64,000 bases of DNA from Pseudokineococcus marinus (GTDB taxonomy: Bacteria > Actinomycetota > Actinomycetes > Actinomycetales > Quadrisphaeraceae), in NCBI RefSeq assembly GCF_037482405.1, contig NZ_JBBHZZ010000004.1, forward strand, positions 321,636-385,635. Direction: 5' to 3'. Of this stretch, positions 25,741-33,985 are shown piece by piece. The position numbers and the translations under genes were made by a program. Every line of letters begins with the position of its first letter. Position 1 is the first letter of the stretch. The notes under the pieces were generated by a model. The model was given only the letters and a program-made list of their open reading frames with translations, was not told the origin of the DNA and did not search any database.

Positions 25741-27332
25741 CGACGACCACCCGCCAGTCCGACGCCCCCGCCCCCGGCGCGCCTCCCGCTCCCCCGGCCG
25801 GGCCCGACGACCACCACCGCAGCGGCGCCGCGACGGCGTCCGCCGTGCTGGCCGAGTCGCTGCCCTCGGGCCTCGGCTCCTTCGTCGATGGGCGCGTCGT
25901 CCCCGGCACGGGCGACGTCGTCGAGCTCGTCACCCCCGCCACCGGCGAGGTCTTCACCTCCTACCGCGACGCCGGGCCCGACGTCCTCGACCGGCTGCTC
26001 GCCTCCTCCACCGAGGGCGCGCGCACGTGGGGGGCCACCGACCCCTTCGCGCGGGCCGCGACGCTGCGCGAGGTCTCCCGCGTCGTGGCCGCGCACGCCG
26101 AGGAGCTCGCCGTCCTGGAGTCGGCCACGACGGGCAAGCCGCTGCGCGACGCCCGCGCCGAGACCGGCCGCGTCGCCGAGATGTTCGGCTTCTACGCCGG
26201 GTGGGCCGACAAGGTCTCCGGCGACACCCTGCCCGTCCCCGGCGACTGGCTCACCTACACGCGCCGGGTGCCGTGGGGCGTCGTCACCGCGGTCACGCCG
26301 TGGAACGCGCCCGTCTTCACGGCGGGCTGGAACTCCTCCGCGCCGCTGGCGGCCGGCAACGCCGTCGTCCTCAAGCCCAGCGAGTTCACGCCGGCCACCA
26401 CGGTGCGCCTGGCCCAGCTGGCCCACGAGGCCGGGCTGCCGGCCGGGGTGCTCAACGTCGCCGTCGGCCTCGGCGCCACCACCGGCGCCGCCGTGACGAC
26501 GGACCCGCGCGTCGGCAAGGTGAGCTTCGTCGGCTCGGTGCCCACGGGCCGCGCCGTCGGGACGGCGTGCGCCGCCGCCGGCATCCCCACCGTCCTCGAG
26601 CTGGGCGGCAAGAGCGCGACGATCGTGTTTGCCGACGCCGACCTCGACCGGGCCGCCGACGGCGCCGTCGCCGCGATCTTCGCGGCCGCCGGCCAGTCGT
26701 GCGTCGCGGGCTCGCGCCTGCTCGTCGAGCGGTCGGTGCACGCCGCGCTGCTGGAGAAGGTCGTCGAGCGCGCCGGGCGCCTGCGCCTCGGCGACCCGCT
26801 GGACCCCGCGACCGAGGTCGGGCCCATCGTCACGGCCGGTCAGCACGCCCGCGTGCGCGCGCTGCTCGAGCTCGGGCTCACCGACGGCGCGATCCGCGCG
26901 ACCCCCCTCGCCGAGACGCCGTCGGGCGACCTCGCCGGCGGCCACTGGGTCGCGCCCACGGTGCTCGACGGCGTCACGCCGGCCAACGCGCTGGAGACCA
27001 CCGAGGTCTTCGGGCCCGTCCTCGGCGTCGACGCCTTCGACACCGAGGAGGAGGCCGTCGCCCGCGCCAACGCCACCGGCTTCGGCTTGGCCGGCTCGGT
27101 GTGGACGAACGACGTCTCGCGGGCGCACCGCGTCGCCGCGGGCGTGCGGGCGGGGACCTTCTGGGTCAACGCCTGCAAGACCATCCACGTCGCCGTGCCG
27201 TTCGGCGGCTTCGGCGACTCCGGCCACGGGCGCTCGTCCGGGCCCGGCGTGCTCGACGAGTACACGCAGCTCAAGGCCGTTTGGGTGCCGGTGCAGCCCG
27301 TCGGCGCCCCGTTCCCCTCGCTCGGCTACTGA
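25737..27332 (+). CDS. NAD-dependent aldehyde dehydrogenase
   Basis: This is a 531-aa ALDH-superfamily enzyme. The catalytic Cys is about residue 322 in AAGQSCVAGSR, and the general-base Glu is about residue 288 in LELGGKSA. The cofactor region is TPWNAPVF and the C-terminal motif is PFGGFGDSGHGR. The ATG at 25737 overlaps the dehydrogenase stop. The N-terminus has about 40 extra Pro/Ala-rich residues. It probably oxidises the aldehyde made by the upstream dehydrogenase, or by the alcohol dehydrogenase at 21.5 kb. Confidence 0.94.
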   Translation: MTTTTRQSDAPAPGAPPAPPAGPDDHHRSGAATASAVLAESLPSGLGSFVDGRVVPGTGDVVELVTPATGEVFTSYRDAGPDVLDRLLASSTEGARTWGATDPFARAATLREVSRVVAAHAEELAVLESATTGKPLRDARAETGRVAEMFGFYAGWADKVSGDTLPVPGDWLTYTRRVPWGVVTAVTPWNAPVFTAGWNSSAPLAAGNAVVLKPSEFTPATTVRLAQLAHEAGLPAGVLNVAVGLGATTGAAVTTDPRVGKVSFVGSVPTGRAVGTACAAAGIPTVLELGGKSATIVFADADLDRAADGAVAAIFAAAGQSCVAGSRLLVERSVHAALLEKVVERAGRLRLGDPLDPATEVGPIVTAGQHARVRALLELGLTDGAIRATPLAETPSGDLAGGHWVAPTVLDGVTPANALETTEVFGPVLGVDAFDTEEEAVARANATGFGLAGSVWTNDVSRAHRVAAGVRAGTFWVNACKTIHVAVPFGGFGDSGHGRSSGPGVLDEYTQLKAVWVPVQPVGAPFPSLGY

Positions 27333-27376
27333 CCCGCCCCCATCCCCCGCCCCGCCCACACCCCCGGAGGAACCGC

Positions 27377-28228
27377 ATGGACAGGCCCGCAGACCTCGTG
27401 GCGGCGTGGCGGCTCCTGGCCGTCGCGCTGGTCATCGTGGTCCTCTCCCAGCTCCTCGGCATCCGCCGCATCGAGGTGGGGATCGGCACCATCCTGCTGC
27501 TGCCGCTGCTCTACGCCTTCCTCGCGGGGCTGGTGCTCAACCCGAGCATCACCGGCCGGGTCGGAAAGGTGTTGGGACGCCGTGAGGTGCGGCTCGCGTC
27601 GCCGCTCATCATCGTGGCGATCCTGCCGTTCATCGCCCGCTTCGGGACGACGATCGGCCCCGACATCGAGGCGGTCATCGCCGCCGGGCCGGCGCTGCTG
27701 CTGCAAGAGCTCGGCAACCTCGGGACGATCGTCCTGGCCTTCCCCGTCGCCGTGTACCTGCTGAAGCTGCGCCGCGAGGCTGTCGGGGCGACGTTCTCCG
27801 TCGCCCGCGAGCCGAGCCTCGCGATCATCGCCGACCGCTACGGCCTGCGCGGCCCCGAGGGCGCCGGCGTCCTGGCCGTCTACGTCGTCGGCACGCTCGT
27901 GGGAACCATCGTCTTCTCGGTGATGGCGAGCTTCGTCGCCTCGCTCGACGTCCTCGACCCCCGGGCGCTGGCCATGGCCTGCGGGGTGGGCAGCGGCTCG
28001 ATGATGGCCGCCTGCAGCGGCGCGCTCGCGGCCACGCTGCCGGAGATGGAGGACACCATCCTGGCCTTCGCCGGCACGAGCAACCTCCTCACCTACGCGA
28101 CGGGCATGTATGTGACGCTCTTCGTCGCCCTGCCGCTCGTCGAGTGGATGTACCGCAAGGCCCACCCCGAGGACACCCGCGCCGCGGCGACGCCGGCGGC
28201 CACGAGCGACGAGGAGGGCGCCCGATGA
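27377..28228 (+). CDS. DUF3100-like multi-pass membrane protein
   Basis: This is a 283-aa integral membrane protein with about eight hydrophobic segments. A conserved small-residue motif, ACGVGSGSMMAACSGALAATLPEMED, lies near residues 205-230. The layout resembles DUF3100, a family of unknown function; I judge this from the pattern only. The ATG at 27377 has GGAGGAA. Its stop overlaps the start of the next membrane gene. It probably transports the substrate of the two upstream dehydrogenases, but this is inference. Confidence 0.75.
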   Translation: MDRPADLVAAWRLLAVALVIVVLSQLLGIRRIEVGIGTILLLPLLYAFLAGLVLNPSITGRVGKVLGRREVRLASPLIIVAILPFIARFGTTIGPDIEAVIAAGPALLLQELGNLGTIVLAFPVAVYLLKLRREAVGATFSVAREPSLAIIADRYGLRGPEGAGVLAVYVVGTLVGTIVFSVMASFVASLDVLDPRALAMACGVGSGSMMAACSGALAATLPEMEDTILAFAGTSNLLTYATGMYVTLFVALPLVEWMYRKAHPEDTRAAATPAATSDEEGAR

Positions 28229-28719
28229 GCGCCACGCCGGTCGATGACGTCGAGGACACCCAGGACGAGCGGCTGTCCCTGCCGAGCGAGATGACGGCGC
28301 TGCTCGCCGTCCTGCCCCTCGGCTGGGCCGCCCAGCTCATCGCCACCGACCTGTCCGCCCTGCGCGCGGCCGCCGGCGTGCTGGCCCTCGGGCTCATCGC
28401 TGTGATCGGCATCCTGCTCACCCGCGCCCTGCCGTTCCTGCGGTTGCCGAGCGTCGCCTGGGTCTCGCTCGTCGGCATCGTCGCGAGCCTGCCGATGCTC
28501 CCCTGGGGCGAGGCCGTGGTCGGCGTGGTCGGCGAGATCGACTTCCTCGCCCTGTCCGTGCCGTGCCTGGCCTTCGCCGGGCTCGCCATCTCCCGGCGGG
28601 AAGTGGCCATCGCCAAGACGTCGGGGTGGAAGCTGCTCGTCGTCGGGGTGCTCGTGCTGATCGGGACGTTCATCGGGTCGGCGCTCATCGCGGACGTGAC
28701 GCTGCCGTTGCTGGAGTGA
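28225..28719 (+). CDS. Small membrane protein, partner of DUF3100-like protein
   Basis: This is a 164-aa protein with an acidic 20-residue N-terminus and four or five transmembrane segments. Its ATG overlaps the DUF3100-like stop (ATGA), which implies coupled expression and perhaps a two-subunit membrane complex. I do not recognise the family. It ends the operon. Confidence 0.75.
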   Translation: MSATPVDDVEDTQDERLSLPSEMTALLAVLPLGWAAQLIATDLSALRAAAGVLALGLIAVIGILLTRALPFLRLPSVAWVSLVGIVASLPMLPWGEAVVGVVGEIDFLALSVPCLAFAGLAISRREVAIAKTSGWKLLVVGVLVLIGTFIGSALIADVTLPLLE

Positions 28720-28855
28720 GGGCGCTCGGCGCGCGGCGGCGGGTGACGGCCTCGCCGACCTGTCGGCCGCCTCGGCGCACGACGATCCATGGATCCGGAC
28801 AGGACGCTGTCGAGAAGCGCTGACGACCTGACGGCGCTCGTGATGGGCTCGCCCT

Positions 28856-29476
28856 GTGCTCGCTGACGAGATCGCCGACCGCTGGCCCCGCCTCTTCCAC
28901 ATGGCCGAGGCGGGGTCGTGGCCGTCGATCCAGCGTCACGGCCTGCTCTCCACGCAGGCGCTGTGCGACCTCTACGACGTCCGGCAGCCGCACCGCGACG
29001 ACCTCCTCGCGCGCAAGCGCCCGCAGTCGGTGCAACTGGCCCACACGGAACACGGGACGGCGTGGGTCCGAGACAACAAGCCGATCAACGAGACCGTGCT
29101 GCGCCGGACGCTCGTCGGCATGGACGAGGCGAGCTGGTACCGAACACTCAACAGCCGCGTCTTCTTCTGGCTCAGCGAGGAGCGGCTCGCCAAGTTGCAC
29201 GCCGCTTACCGCGGGCGCAGGCACGACCTACTCGTCGTCAGCACCGCGAAGCTGCTCGCCGCGCACGGCGGCGAGGTGGAGCTGTGCCCGCTGAATAGCG
29301 GCGCCGTCCACGCCGGCGCTGTCGTGACCCGCGGGGCGGAGACGTTCCGTCGCATCGCCGACTACCCGTGGGAGGAGCGTCGGCGCATCACCCGTCGTGA
29401 GCCGGTGGTCGAGCTGACGGTGCCGTACGCCGTCCGGGACATCGCCGACCTCGTCGAGGACGTCCGCGCCCTGTGA
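28856..29476 (+). CDS. DUF7002-like protein (possible ADP-ribosyltransferase-like fold)
   Basis: This is a 206-aa soluble protein. The N-terminal LFHMAEAGSWPSIQRHGLLS resembles the opening of DUF7002 and of DarT/PARP-like proteins, where a His strand precedes an 'I..hGLLS' helix. A central NSRVFFWLSEERL strand-helix and the later LLVVSTAKLL strand fit the same fold. The GTG start has no clear RBS. It is the first gene of the lower-GC island and is co-directional with the OGG-fold gene 60 bp downstream. Catalytic activity is not demonstrated by visible motifs. Confidence 0.7.
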   Translation: MLADEIADRWPRLFHMAEAGSWPSIQRHGLLSTQALCDLYDVRQPHRDDLLARKRPQSVQLAHTEHGTAWVRDNKPINETVLRRTLVGMDEASWYRTLNSRVFFWLSEERLAKLHAAYRGRRHDLLVVSTAKLLAAHGGEVELCPLNSGAVHAGAVVTRGAETFRRIADYPWEERRRITRREPVVELTVPYAVRDIADLVEDVRAL

Positions 29477-29536
29477 GAGACGAGCGACCACTATGAAAGC
29501 TGCTCATGGCGGACTGCCACGTGCGAATGTCCCCCG

Positions 29537-30214
29537 GTGCCCAGCCTGGAGAGCCTCGAAGCACTGCCGACCCGCACCCAGATCGACGCGCACTCCGTGC
29601 GGTACCGCCCGCAGTGGTGGAGGACGCGGGTGCCCTCGACGTGCTGGCCGACGTCACTCGACGGCCTTCCCGCTGACGAGCACAAGCCACGCTGGCACCG
29701 CATCAGCCGGAGCGACGTCGCGCACCTTGCTGCCGACCACACCGCCCCCGGACGCGTCCGCCTGCTCGTGGCGGCCTACGTCTGGGGCACCGGCTCCAGC
29801 GGCTTCCTGTTCGGCCGGAACACCCGCTGGCTCAAGAGCGACCTTGGCGACGTCGGCGGCCGCCTCACGTCCGCCGCGCACGTTCTGCTAACGCAGGGCG
29901 CAGGCGCCGCTTACTCCTCGATGCTCCGCGGCGGCGACAACGCCGTCGCCTACGTCGGCCCCGCCTTCTTCACGAAGTACCTCTACTTCACAGCCTCCGG
30001 CGTGACCGTCCCTGGCCCTCGCCCGCTCATCCTCGACCGGCGCGTCGCGAGCGCCCTGCGCAGCCACACCGACCTCGGCACCAGCAAGCAGGGGTGGTCC
30101 GTCGCGGAGTACGAGGCCTACCTCGCACGGGCCTCGGCCTTCGCCGATCGGCACGGCGTCGGACCGGACGCCGTCGAGCTCGCCCTCTTCCGCGCCGGCG
30201 GCTCACGCACCTGA
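29537..30214 (+). CDS. OGG-fold (8-oxoguanine glycosylase-like) domain protein
   Basis: This is a 225-aa soluble protein. Its central AAYVWGTGSSGFLFGRNTRWL followed by a helical stretch and VAYVGPAFFTKYLYF resembles the short OGG-fold family found in bacterial accessory regions, which is related to helix-hairpin-helix DNA glycosylases. I see no clear catalytic Lys/Asp pair, so enzymatic activity is uncertain. The GTG start is weakly supported. Its 3' end overlaps the convergent helicase gene by 12 bp. The neighbourhood suggests a role in sensing damaged or modified DNA. Confidence 0.65.
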   Translation: MPSLESLEALPTRTQIDAHSVRYRPQWWRTRVPSTCWPTSLDGLPADEHKPRWHRISRSDVAHLAADHTAPGRVRLLVAAYVWGTGSSGFLFGRNTRWLKSDLGDVGGRLTSAAHVLLTQGAGAAYSSMLRGGDNAVAYVGPAFFTKYLYFTASGVTVPGPRPLILDRRVASALRSHTDLGTSKQGWSVAEYEAYLARASAFADRHGVGPDAVELALFRAGGSRT

Positions 30215-32083
30215 GACGAGCCGCTTGAGCGCCACCTGCAGCTCCGGGTCGACGGCGTAGACGACGGTGCCGGCCATCCCCCGCGTCAGCAGCACCTTGT
30301 AGACGTGCCGCACGAGGCGGTCGAAGTCCGCGTCGGTGACGGCCGTCCGCGACCGGAAGTCGGGGTCCTTGTTGGCGGACCGGTCCGTGCGCAGGGCGCC
30401 CTCGCGCCAGACGAGGTCGTGGCCGAGGATGACGCCGTTCCAGTCGTACTCGAAGCCCTGCGCGGTGTAGACACAGCCCACTTGGCCGAAGCCGCCCTCT
30501 TCGGTGGCCCACAGGGCGGAGGCCGGAGCACTGCCGATCCGGCGGTCGCCCTTGAGGTTCCACGGCCGGGCCCACGAGCCGACCTGCACATCGGGCACCA
30601 GCGTCCCGTCACGGCGCGGATCGCTCCAGGGCCAGCAGTAGCCGGCGGTCATCCGCGCGCTGCGTCCCTTCGCGAGCCGCTCGGCGAGGAAGCCCTCCAT
30701 CTCGGCCGGGGAGTCGGCGACGCGCAGGTCGAAGTCGGTCCCCCGCCACGCCCTCGGACCGGTGTCCGTCAGGCCGAGCAGGTCGCGGACCCACCGGACA
30801 TAGGTGTCGCTGCCGCCGCAGCGGAACTGGTCGGCGAGGTCGACCTCGACCACCCGGACGGCGTGGGCCCGGGCGTACTCCCGGATCGCCTCGACGGACC
30901 CGATCTCTCCCGGCCGCACGACCTGGTTCTCGTCGAGCAGGAGCACCGGGACCCGCGCCGCGGAGACCAGCTCGTCCAGCTGCGGCCGCCCGGTCCGCCG
31001 CTCGGCCGGAGTCCAGCGCGACTCCGAGGTCCGCCGAATTCGGTGGGCCTCGTCCATGACGAGCACGTCGAGACCGTCGGGCTCGGCCTCCATGTAGCTG
31101 TTGAAGTACGTGAAGAGGCTCTTGGTGCGGGAGCTGCCGCGACCGGCAACCTTGCGCAGCGTCTGCGTGAAGGACCGCGAGCCGGTCGCGTGCAGCGTCC
31201 GGTAGCCGCGCCGCGCGAGCTCACCAAGCAGCGACAGCGCGACGACGCTCTTGCCCGACCCCGGACCGCCCGTCACCACGACGACGGTCTTGCCGCGGCC
31301 ACGGCGAGCCCGCTCCACCTCGTGCAGCACCGTCCGGTAGGCCAACTGCTGGTCGGCGAGGAGGGTGAAGTGCTCCCGCTGCTGGATCTCCTCCGCGGCG
31401 ACGGCCAGCAGCGTCCGCGACGGGCGAGCCGCACTGGCCGAGAGCTGCTCCGCGGCGGCCTTGCCCGGCGAGGGAGCCAGATGCTCGCGGAGGTAGCCCA
31501 GCCACTCGTCACGCTGGTCTCCCCCAAAGATGCGGCTTGCGGGGAGCGTCGGCGAGCTAGCCATGTCGGCCGCCCGCGCGTTGTGGACGTAGGCCGCACC
31601 GCGGACGAGGTCGGGAGCCTCGTGGAGCGTTTCGGTGAAGTCGACGAGGTACTCGCGGTAGCCGTCGACCTGCAGCAGCGGGTGAAGCCGCGGCTCGTGG
31701 ACGTCGGGGACGGTGACGAGCGCTCGGTCCTCCTCGTACGACGCGAAGGACGACCACTGCTTCAGCTCCACGGCTACGTACGACGGGTTGCCCGTCCGCG
31801 GATGCGTCCCAGCGAGGACGGCGTCGATGCGGCGGCTCGTCAACGGCAGCCGGTACTCGAGCAGTACCTGGACATCGCCCAGCCCGGCGTCGTGCAAGTC
31901 GCGCACGAGAACGGGGATGCTGGCTCGCCACGAGCGCGCCTCAGCAGACGAGGCTCGGTGGCCGGCGTGCCGCTGCAGCTCGCCGTCGAGCTCGACGACG
32001 ACGTCACCCGAGGTCACGGCGTCCATGAGATCGGACGCCGAACGGCGGAGCAGAGCAGACACCAGACCCGCCCGAGGCAGCAC
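30203..32083 (-). CDS. DUF2075 superfamily I helicase with N-terminal nuclease-like domain
   Basis: This is a 626-aa protein. The N-terminal region (about 1-230) contains RIDAVLAG and YVAVELKQW, a D-x(n)-E-x-K pattern like PD-(D/E)XK nucleases. The ATPase follows: Walker A VVVTGGPGSGKS near residues 270-281, Walker B VLVMDEAHR near residues 343-351, then LLDENQVV, DQFRCGGSD and a late YTAQGFEYDW. This is the DUF2075 (Schlafen-like helicase) arrangement. The GTG at 32083 lacks an RBS; an ATG at 32026 is possible. Its DNA and its neighbours are less GC-rich than the flanks. Family members are frequent in defence islands. Confidence 0.88.
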   Translation of the reverse strand: MLPRAGLVSALLRRSASDLMDAVTSGDVVVELDGELQRHAGHRASSAEARSWRASIPVLVRDLHDAGLGDVQVLLEYRLPLTSRRIDAVLAGTHPRTGNPSYVAVELKQWSSFASYEEDRALVTVPDVHEPRLHPLLQVDGYREYLVDFTETLHEAPDLVRGAAYVHNARAADMASSPTLPASRIFGGDQRDEWLGYLREHLAPSPGKAAAEQLSASAARPSRTLLAVAAEEIQQREHFTLLADQQLAYRTVLHEVERARRGRGKTVVVVTGGPGSGKSVVALSLLGELARRGYRTLHATGSRSFTQTLRKVAGRGSSRTKSLFTYFNSYMEAEPDGLDVLVMDEAHRIRRTSESRWTPAERRTGRPQLDELVSAARVPVLLLDENQVVRPGEIGSVEAIREYARAHAVRVVEVDLADQFRCGGSDTYVRWVRDLLGLTDTGPRAWRGTDFDLRVADSPAEMEGFLAERLAKGRSARMTAGYCWPWSDPRRDGTLVPDVQVGSWARPWNLKGDRRIGSAPASALWATEEGGFGQVGCVYTAQGFEYDWNGVILGHDLVWREGALRTDRSANKDPDFRSRTAVTDADFDRLVRHVYKVLLTRGMAGTVVYAVDPELQVALKRLVSGA

Positions 32084-32191
32084 GAAGGGACTCGTGCGGG
32101 TGGTGGGCGCCTCGCTGCACCGCTGCCACGGTGCGGCGGTGCCAGTCGGGCCGCTGAAGCAGGCTAGCCAGGCGATGAGCCCGACTCGAGG

Positions 32192-33046
32192 TCAGGGCTT
32201 CGATTGGGCCGCGTGGTAGTCCGCGTTGTGCCGCGCTAACAGGGTCGCCTCCGGCCTGTCCGACGGTGACGCCGGCATCGACATGCAGTGACCCTCGAGC
32301 GTGCGGTATTCAGGCGCCACGACCTTCGGCGCGACCATCACCTCGCCGGTTGGCAAGACGGTGAGAAGGTGCGCATCGAAGAGGGCATGAATGTCCCGCC
32401 TGAGCAGCATGCCGTTCCACACCTCGTTGCTGTGCGGCCCCCTGTAGCGTTCAATGTGGGCTGCTTCGAGCGCCTCTCGGTCTGATGTACCCGTGATCGC
32501 GCATGCCCCCTTGTACGCCAAGTCAAGAGTCGACCGAAAGCGGTCTTGGCCCTCTCGGACAGTCCTCAACATGACGCGGTAGCGCAGTCGCTGCCCCTCC
32601 GGGATCTGGCGGTACAGCGACTGCTCCAGAGACGACAACGCCGACTCCGGTTCGGCCGAGAAGTACTGCCGCCACGGCAAGGCCGCCTCGTCGGACATCC
32701 GCGGCCATGAGTGCACCGGCTGGGTGATGCCCGATGCGTCCCGCAGTTGGCCGTATGAGGGATTGCCTTTCTGAGGGACGCGCTCAGCCACCACCTGCAT
32801 GGACCACAACCACTTGTACCTACCGGGTTCCGGCCACGGTACTTCAGACAACGAGCTCGGGTGGCGCGGGCGCTCTTCGGCAACGGTCCAGGCCAGGAGG
32901 CCGACGGGCGCCTGCCAGATGAAGACGTCGTCCCCCGGGCGGACGCCACCAGCGTTTCCCCCCGATCCCATCAGGCTGTGGCGCTTGCAGATTTCCCAAT
33001 TTGTGGGGCCGTAGGTCTCGTTGAAACTGGCCACCCAAGCAGGCAC
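32192..33046 (-). CDS. EVE-like domain fused to HNH endonuclease
   Basis: This is a 284-aa protein. Residues about 1-90 resemble an EVE/PUA-like reader of modified bases (PAWVASFNETYGPTNWEICKR, GGVRPGDDVFIWQ, VGLLAWTVAEE). The C-terminal HNH nuclease shows CAITGTSDREALEAAHIERY and NEVWNGMLLRRDIHALFDAHLLTV, which contain the expected His-Asn-His core. The GTG at 33046 has GGGAG at good spacing. EVE-HNH fusions are known as modification-dependent restriction candidates. It lies just upstream of the DUF2075 helicase on the same strand (108-bp gap), so the two may be co-transcribed. Confidence 0.85.
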   Translation of the reverse strand: MPAWVASFNETYGPTNWEICKRHSLMGSGGNAGGVRPGDDVFIWQAPVGLLAWTVAEERPRHPSSLSEVPWPEPGRYKWLWSMQVVAERVPQKGNPSYGQLRDASGITQPVHSWPRMSDEAALPWRQYFSAEPESALSSLEQSLYRQIPEGQRLRYRVMLRTVREGQDRFRSTLDLAYKGACAITGTSDREALEAAHIERYRGPHSNEVWNGMLLRRDIHALFDAHLLTVLPTGEVMVAPKVVAPEYRTLEGHCMSMPASPSDRPEATLLARHNADYHAAQSKP

Positions 33047-33361
33047 AGGTGCTCCCTGGCGGGATCACCTCGGGTGGTGGCATGCCGGTGCAGGGAGCCA
33101 GTCGGGTCGAGGTTCGAAGTGTGCGCGCGCCACTCGGCGCTAGGCGAGGCTCGTCCCGGAAGAGGCCTGTCGATGCCTTCGGGCAGCATAGGCAACCAGT
33201 ACGTGCTGCGTGCTCCGCCTGTCCGGTAGCGATGTACATCGGAGCGGGAGGCACCCACCGCACCCGCTCGCCCCAGTGGAGGACATCGTCTGGGCGCCGC
33301 TGATCAAGGCGACGCCCCGCACACGGGGCTCAATCCACGGCTGCGTCTCTCGCAAGAAGCC
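33047..33361. other. Gene-free stretch in the island
   Basis: These 315 bp separate the EVE-HNH start from the next ORF. Only short overlapping ORFs without family character are present. Composition is clearly less GC-rich than the genome flanks. No tRNA, insertion sequence or inverted repeat was seen. It should contain the promoter of the EVE-HNH/helicase genes, but no convincing -35/-10 pair was found. Confidence 0.5.
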
Positions 33362-33898
33362 CTACGCCAGGACGGCCACTGCAGGAGCGCTCGTGCAGCG
33401 AGATGTACGTGACGAACGGTGACCAAGGGGACGCAGGGTGGCGGCGGACAGAACTCCGTTATGGAGCGGCTCCCTCGAGGCCATGCTGGAGTCACTACCC
33501 CGGGGGTCAGGGTCCAAGGCTTGGTCCGGGCGCAGCAGATCACGGTCCAGGCTCTCGGGGGCGACGCGGTCCTCCTCCTTGAGGAGGGAGCCCGCAACGT
33601 TCTGATCGGTGGCGGGACGACCAGCCAGCAGGGCCGCGAGGACACGATCCGGCGTCTCGGCGCACCGCTCGCGAACAGCGGTGGGGTCGACAGCCAGGTG
33701 GAAGGCGTTCGAGCCTTCGCGCGTGCGCACCATCGGCGGTCTGGTGGTGACGACCTGCGTGCGGTCGTCGTCCCGCCAGGTCACCTGCGCCATGACCGTC
33801 GACTCCGGGTCCTGCGGCGGCTGCCCGATGACGTCAGCGATCCGCGCGGGTCGACTTCCAGCGCCGGGCTGGATGACGAAGTCCGCTGCAGTCACCAC
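33362..33898 (-). CDS. Hypothetical protein, 178 aa
   Basis: The first 95 residues read like a folded protein (VTAADFVIQPGAGSRPARIA, then FHLAVDPTAVRERCAETPDRVLAALLAG). The last 80 residues are Ser/Arg-rich and may be a read-through or decayed tail. The GTG start has no RBS. No family is recognised. It could be a degraded gene inside the island; confidence is low. Confidence 0.35.
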   Translation of the reverse strand: MVTAADFVIQPGAGSRPARIADVIGQPPQDPESTVMAQVTWRDDDRTQVVTTRPPMVRTREGSNAFHLAVDPTAVRERCAETPDRVLAALLAGRPATDQNVAGSLLKEEDRVAPESLDRDLLRPDQALDPDPRGSDSSMASREPLHNGVLSAATLRPLGHRSSRTSRCTSAPAVAVLA

Positions 33899-33985
33899 GG
33901 AAGGCTAGGGCGGGCAGCCGTGACCGCTAGGCCGTGCAGGCGGCGCTGACCGCGGTGGTCGCGGGCACGTCGCGCCTCCGGCACC

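Noticed and set aside
33047..33361. tRNA-like GGTTCGA string near 33110
   Set aside because: No cloverleaf arms or acceptor stem can be built around it on either strand.
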